64,000 nt of DNA from Ruegeria_B marisflavi (GTDB lineage Bacteria; Pseudomonadota; Alphaproteobacteria; Rhodobacterales; Rhodobacteraceae), in the NCBI RefSeq assembly GCF_025673445.1, contig NZ_JAOVQN010000015.1, positions 1 to 64,000 on the forward strand, read 5' to 3'. A model generated the notes under the pieces. That model was given only the letters and a program-made list of their open reading frames with translations. It did not search any database and was not told the origin of the DNA. The translations under genes were made by a program, and so were the position numbers. Below are positions 60,413-64,000 of this stretch, piece by piece. The first letter of the stretch is position 1. Each line of letters starts with the position of its first letter.

Positions 60413-61783
60413 ATGAGAGACGATGTTTTTGGACAGACCAATAGCCTGACCCGCGCGGACAGCGCCGAGGCGTGGGATGGCGTGCTGCTGGGCTTCATGG
60501 CCCATGCCGCGATCACCCCGCAGCATCTGGCGCGGGTGCTGGAGCTGGAGCCGGATTTCGCGCTGGGCCATGCCATCAAGGGCCTGTTCATGCTGCTTCT
60601 GGGCCGGCGAGAGATGACCCCCGTTGCGGTCGAGGCGATGGCCGCCGCCGAGCGCGCCGCCGATGCGCACCCGGTAACACTGCGCGAGGCGCATTACCTG
60701 ACAGCCTTGCGCCACTGGCTGGCGGGCAACCCCAGTCGTGCGGTGCAGGAATTCGAGGCCATTCTGCACGCCCATCCCGACGACACCCTGGCAATGAAGC
60801 TGAGCCATGCCACCCGGTTTGTGCTGGGCGATCCGGCCGGAATGCGCCGCTCGATCGAGCGGGTGATGCCCGCCTACGCCCCCGATCATGCCGGGCGCGG
60901 CTATCTGCTGGGGTGCCACGCCTTCGCGCTGGAAGAAACCGGCGCATTCGACAAGGCAGAGATTGCCGGGCGGCAGGCGCTGTGGATGGTCTCGGACGAT
61001 GCATGGGGCCTGCATGCGGTCGCACATGTGCATGAAATGAAAGGACAATCCGCACAAGGTCTGGAATGGCTGGCCGGGCGCGAGGCGGCCTGGGCGCATT
61101 GCAACAATTTCCGCTACCACGTCTGGTGGCACAAAGCGCTGATGCATCTGGACCAAGGCCAGATTGATCAGGTATTCGATCTCTACGATTCAGCGATTCG
61201 CAAGGATAAGACAGACGACTATCGTGATATTTCGAACGCCACCTCGCTGCTGTCGCGGCTCGAGCTTGAAGGCGTAAATGTCGGACACCGCTGGGAAGAA
61301 CTGGCCGACCTGAGTGCCGCGCGCACCGAAGACGGAAGCCTGATCTTCGCAGACCTGCATTACCTGCTGGCCCTGACCGGGGATACCCGCGAAGACGCCA
61401 TCTCGCGAATGCTGCAGCGGATCAAACGCGATGCAGAAAAGGCCAATTGCGATGTGACCCGTCGCATGGCCGATCCCGGAATGAACGCCGCGCTGGGGCT
61501 TGAGGCCTTTGGCGATGGAGAACATGGACGGGCCTTCGATCACTTGCTTGCCGCCCGCGGCAAAATGCAACTGGCCGGAGGCAGCCATGCCCAGCGCGAT
61601 GTGTTCGAACGGATCACGATAGACGCCGGGCTGCGGGCCGGTCGCCTGGACGCGGTGGAACGCGTGTTGGACGACCGCCGCGCCAAACGTGGTGGACATG
61701 AAGACAACTATGCCCTTGCCCGTCGCGCCCTGATCGAGGCGGGCAGAGGCGAGCGTGGCATGCACAGCGTGCCCGCCGAATGA
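60413..61783 (+). CDS. TPR protein, TTC38-like
   Basis: This 456-aa helical repeat protein has TPR-like units from about residue 30 to 440 (ARVLELEPDFALGHAIKG, HAHPDDTLAMKLSHA, RGYLLGCHAFALEETGAFDKAE). The central HAVAHVHEMKGQ and YHVWWHKALMHLDQGQ segments recall the TTC38 group. There is no signal peptide. AAGGA stands about ten bases before the ATG. It lies 25 nt before opgC on the same strand, so it may share its transcript, but its role in glucan synthesis is unproven. The gap 60235-60412 holds no gene and should contain its promoter. Confidence 0.83.
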   Translation: MRDDVFGQTNSLTRADSAEAWDGVLLGFMAHAAITPQHLARVLELEPDFALGHAIKGLFMLLLGRREMTPVAVEAMAAAERAADAHPVTLREAHYLTALRHWLAGNPSRAVQEFEAILHAHPDDTLAMKLSHATRFVLGDPAGMRRSIERVMPAYAPDHAGRGYLLGCHAFALEETGAFDKAEIAGRQALWMVSDDAWGLHAVAHVHEMKGQSAQGLEWLAGREAAWAHCNNFRYHVWWHKALMHLDQGQIDQVFDLYDSAIRKDKTDDYRDISNATSLLSRLELEGVNVGHRWEELADLSAARTEDGSLIFADLHYLLALTGDTREDAISRMLQRIKRDAEKANCDVTRRMADPGMNAALGLEAFGDGEHGRAFDHLLAARGKMQLAGGSHAQRDVFERITIDAGLRAGRLDAVERVLDDRRAKRGGHEDNYALARRALIEAGRGERGMHSVPAE

Positions 61784-61808
61784 CGTGATTGAGAAGGAGC
61801 AAATACGC

Positions 61809-63026
61809 ATGGCGACCATTTCGCCCGCATCGGATTTTGCACCGGCCACGACCCGCGTCGCGGCCCCCGCCTCTACGCGCGATCTGCGGCTGGATTTCTA
61901 TCGCGGCATCGCGATGTTCATCATCCTGGTCGCACATATCAGCGACAACCCTTGGGCAAACTGGATTCCCGCCCGGTTTGGGTTCTCCGACGCGACCGAA
62001 ATCTTCGTGTTCTGCTCGGGCATGGCCTCGGCCATCGCATTCGGCGGCGCCTTTCTGAAAAAGGGCTGGGTGATGGGCAGCGCGCGCACCCTGTTCCGCA
62101 TCTGGCAGGTCTATTGGGCGCATATCGGGCTGTTCTTCTTCACCGCGATGTGCATGGCCGCGCTGGACCTTTCAGGATGGTTCGAGCGCAGCTATGTCGA
62201 CGCGCTGAACCTCCAGCATTTCTTTGACGATCCGGTACCGCAGATCGTGGGCTTGTTTACGCTCACCTACGTTCCCAATTACTTCGACATCCTGCCGATG
62301 TATCTGGTCGTTCTGGCGATGATGCCGCTGATGATGGGGCTGAAACAGCTTGGGTTCTGGGCAATGGCGCTGGCCTCGGTCCTGATTTGGGCCGTGGCGC
62401 AGACAGGCACGCTTGCCCTGCCGGCCGAGCCCTGGTCGGAACGGCAATGGTTCTTCAACCCGTTTGGCTGGCAGTTGCTGTTCTTCACCGGTTTCGCCTT
62501 CATGCGCGGCTGGATTCCCGCGCCGCCCGTCAGCAAGGTGCTGATCTGGGCGGCGATTCTGTTCGTCGTCCTGTCGGCGCCATTCGGATCGTGGAAAGTC
62601 TTTCTGTGGGTCGAAGCCTGGAATCCGGCCGTAGCCGATGACATCCGCGCAACCTGGCCGCTGACCGGAGAGTTCCGCGACAAGACCGAGTTCGGCCTGC
62701 TGCGCTATATGCATTTCCTGTCGCTGGCTTATCTCGGCTGGGTCGTTGCCGGCGACAAGGGCGCACGCCTGCTGCCCACCGGAGACGGCACCGCCGCGCA
62801 GCTCTGGCAACAGGCGCTAAACATAATCGTCAAGGTCGGCCAGCAGTCGCTGGCGGTCTTTGTCTTCTCCATGGCTGTCGCGCGTCTGCTGGGTGTACTG
62901 CTCGACATCTGGGGCCGCGACCCTCTCCCCGTTCTGTTCGTCAATCTCATCGGCTTCATCTTGATCACCGGCGTCGCCTACACCGCTGCCTGGTTCAAAT
63001 CTCATCCCTGGAAATCTCGGAAATGA
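61809..63026 (+). CDS. opgC: OpgC, acyltransferase modifying periplasmic glucans
   Basis: This 405-aa inner-membrane protein has about ten helices and the OpgC opening LRLDFYRGIAMFIILVAHISDNPWANWIPARFGFSDATEIFVF (landmarks near 27-70, in parts). OpgC transfers succinyl groups to osmoregulated periplasmic glucans. AAGGAG stands ten bases before the ATG at 61809. The stop overlaps the start of the opgG/opgD-type gene (ATGA), a strong functional link. Confidence 0.92.
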   Translation: MATISPASDFAPATTRVAAPASTRDLRLDFYRGIAMFIILVAHISDNPWANWIPARFGFSDATEIFVFCSGMASAIAFGGAFLKKGWVMGSARTLFRIWQVYWAHIGLFFFTAMCMAALDLSGWFERSYVDALNLQHFFDDPVPQIVGLFTLTYVPNYFDILPMYLVVLAMMPLMMGLKQLGFWAMALASVLIWAVAQTGTLALPAEPWSERQWFFNPFGWQLLFFTGFAFMRGWIPAPPVSKVLIWAAILFVVLSAPFGSWKVFLWVEAWNPAVADDIRATWPLTGEFRDKTEFGLLRYMHFLSLAYLGWVVAGDKGARLLPTGDGTAAQLWQQALNIIVKVGQQSLAVFVFSMAVARLLGVLLDIWGRDPLPVLFVNLIGFILITGVAYTAAWFKSHPWKSRK

Positions 63027-64000
63027 TCCTTACGCGCCGTTCCTTTCTGGCCTCGGTCTCGCTGCTCGCTCTGGCGCCGGGGGCCTTTGCGGCCACCCCG
63101 GCCGAACCCTTTGATCATGCCATGGTCAAGTCCATGGCCCGCGATCTGGCCAGCCGCCCGTATCAGATGCGCGCGGATGTGCCCGACGCGTGGAAGGCAC
63201 TGACCTATGAGGAATACCGTTCGATCCGGTTCCGCATCGACCACGGGCTCTGGGCCGGAACTGAGAGCCCGTTCAGCGTCGATTTCTTCGCCCCCGGGCT
63301 CTATTTCCCGCGCGCGGTGCAGATCCATTCGGTCGAAAACGGGATGGCGCGGCTGGTCGGGTTCGACCTGTCGATGTTCGACAAAGGGCCTGAAGTTCCC
63401 GCGCTGCCCGCCGACGAGAACCTGGGTTTCTCGGGCCTGCGGCTGCGCACGGAGATGCATCGCCCCGGCGAGACAGACGAATTCTGCGTGTTTCAGGGTG
63501 CGAGTTACTTCCGCGCCATCGGGTTGAACGAGAATTACGGTCTGTCGGCGCGGGGTCTTGCGTTGAAAACCGGCGATCCGGATGGCGAGGAATTCCCCGA
63601 ATTCATCCGCTTCTGGCTGGAACGCCCCGTGCCGGGGCAACGCAACATGATCGTTCATGCCTTGATGGACAGCCCCTCGTTGGCGGGTGCCTATCGGTTC
63701 GACATCACCGCAGGCGAGGATTGCGTGATGGAGGTTGAGGCGGCGCTGTTCCCGCGCGAGGACCTGACTCATGCGGGCCTGGGCGCGCTGACCTCGATGT
63801 TCCTGTTCGATGCCAGCAACCATATCCGGTTTGACGATTTCCGCCCTGCGGTGCATGACAGCAACGGGTTGTTGATCCGGAACGGTGCCGGAGAGGTGAT
63901 CTGGCGCCCGCTGGCCAATCCCCGCGCGCTTCAGGTCTCGTCCTTCGTGGACGAGAACCCGCGAGGATTTGGCCTGATGCAGCGGGCGCGAGAGTTTTCT
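63023..64000 (+). CDS. glucan biosynthesis protein OpgG/OpgD type (3' end outside window)
   Basis: The first 326 codons are present and the frame is open to the window end. The N-terminus has a twin-arginine signal (TRRSFL at 4-9, then a hydrophobic core and AFAA), the feature that separates OpgD from Sec-dependent OpgG. The mature part shows the family pattern: FDHAMVKSMARDLASRPYQM, YRSIRFRIDHGLW, FSVDFFAPGLYFP and GASYFRAIGLNENYGLSARGLALKTG (in parts). These periplasmic proteins shape the branching of osmoregulated glucans. It overlaps opgC by 4 nt. The glycosyltransferase OpgH is expected beyond the window. Confidence 0.92.
   Translation, partial: MILTRRSFLASVSLLALAPGAFAATPAEPFDHAMVKSMARDLASRPYQMRADVPDAWKALTYEEYRSIRFRIDHGLWAGTESPFSVDFFAPGLYFPRAVQIHSVENGMARLVGFDLSMFDKGPEVPALPADENLGFSGLRLRTEMHRPGETDEFCVFQGASYFRAIGLNENYGLSARGLALKTGDPDGEEFPEFIRFWLERPVPGQRNMIVHALMDSPSLAGAYRFDITAGEDCVMEVEAALFPREDLTHAGLGALTSMFLFDASNHIRFDDFRPAVHDSNGLLIRNGAGEVIWRPLANPRALQVSSFVDENPRGFGLMQRAREFS

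Overview
The window is high-GC alphaproteobacterial DNA, most probably from the Roseobacter group of Rhodobacteraceae (Ruegeria-like). The grounds are the propionyl-CoA carboxylase / methylmalonyl-CoA mutase locus with a PccR/ScfR-type regulator, an aerobic (cob-type) cobalamin operon with CobG and CobF, a roseobacter-style choline / choline-O-sulfate locus, and a dispersed 3'-end repeat (AAAATACTCCGGGGGAG plus GC hairpins) of the kind I associate with this family. The species assignment is inference. No rRNA, tRNA, CRISPR array or complete insertion sequence was recognised.

Layout. 1-2.5 kb: a visibly AT-richer left edge with a lone short-chain dehydrogenase, then two coupled unknown genes behind a repeat-rich control region; this looks like an accessory or mobile-element remnant. 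2.5-6.4 kb: small housekeeping-type genes (exported protein, EEP-family hydrolase, TerB/DnaJ protein, acetyltransferase, VOC protein, MAPEG protein). 6.7-23.3 kb: the propionate block, with mcm, a sulfotransferase-like gene, DUF4174 and lipoprotein genes, pccA, a porin, several small envelope or unknown genes, cupin, GFA protein, pccB, an MFS exporter, LysR, YciI-like protein and the ScfR regulator. TTTGCAAA boxes lie before pccB and before the regulator. 23.4-33.8 kb: choline dehydrogenase, a short BCCT carrier, two BetI-type repressors, choline sulfatase and several single-enzyme genes. No betaine-aldehyde dehydrogenase is present.

33.9-50.1 kb: a cobalamin island between two B12 riboswitches. 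The first precedes DUF1636-cobW-cobN-cobG-cobH-cobI-cobJ, cobK on the opposite strand, then cobL-cobE-cobM-cobB-cobA-cobF, nearly all with 1-8 nt overlaps. The second precedes cbtB-cbtA (cobalt uptake), a His-rich exported protein and, on the other strand, a second DUF1636 gene. The ring-modifying enzymes from uroporphyrinogen III to hydrogenobyrinate a,c-diamide plus CobN are here; CobS/CobT, adenosylation and the later steps are not. The B12 made would serve the methylmalonyl-CoA mutase at 6.7-8.8 kb.

50.1-60.2 kb: a catabolic region that is partly decaying. It holds a LysR gene broken by a frameshift and an amber codon, an aspartate dehydrogenase, a frameshifted orphan molybdopterin hydroxylase subunit, a DapA-family lyase/aldolase, two ThDP enzymes, a DUF302 protein and a class III CoA-transferase overlapping the second ThDP gene. 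60.4-64 kb: a TPR protein, then opgC and the start of an opgG/opgD gene for modified periplasmic glucans, running off the right end.
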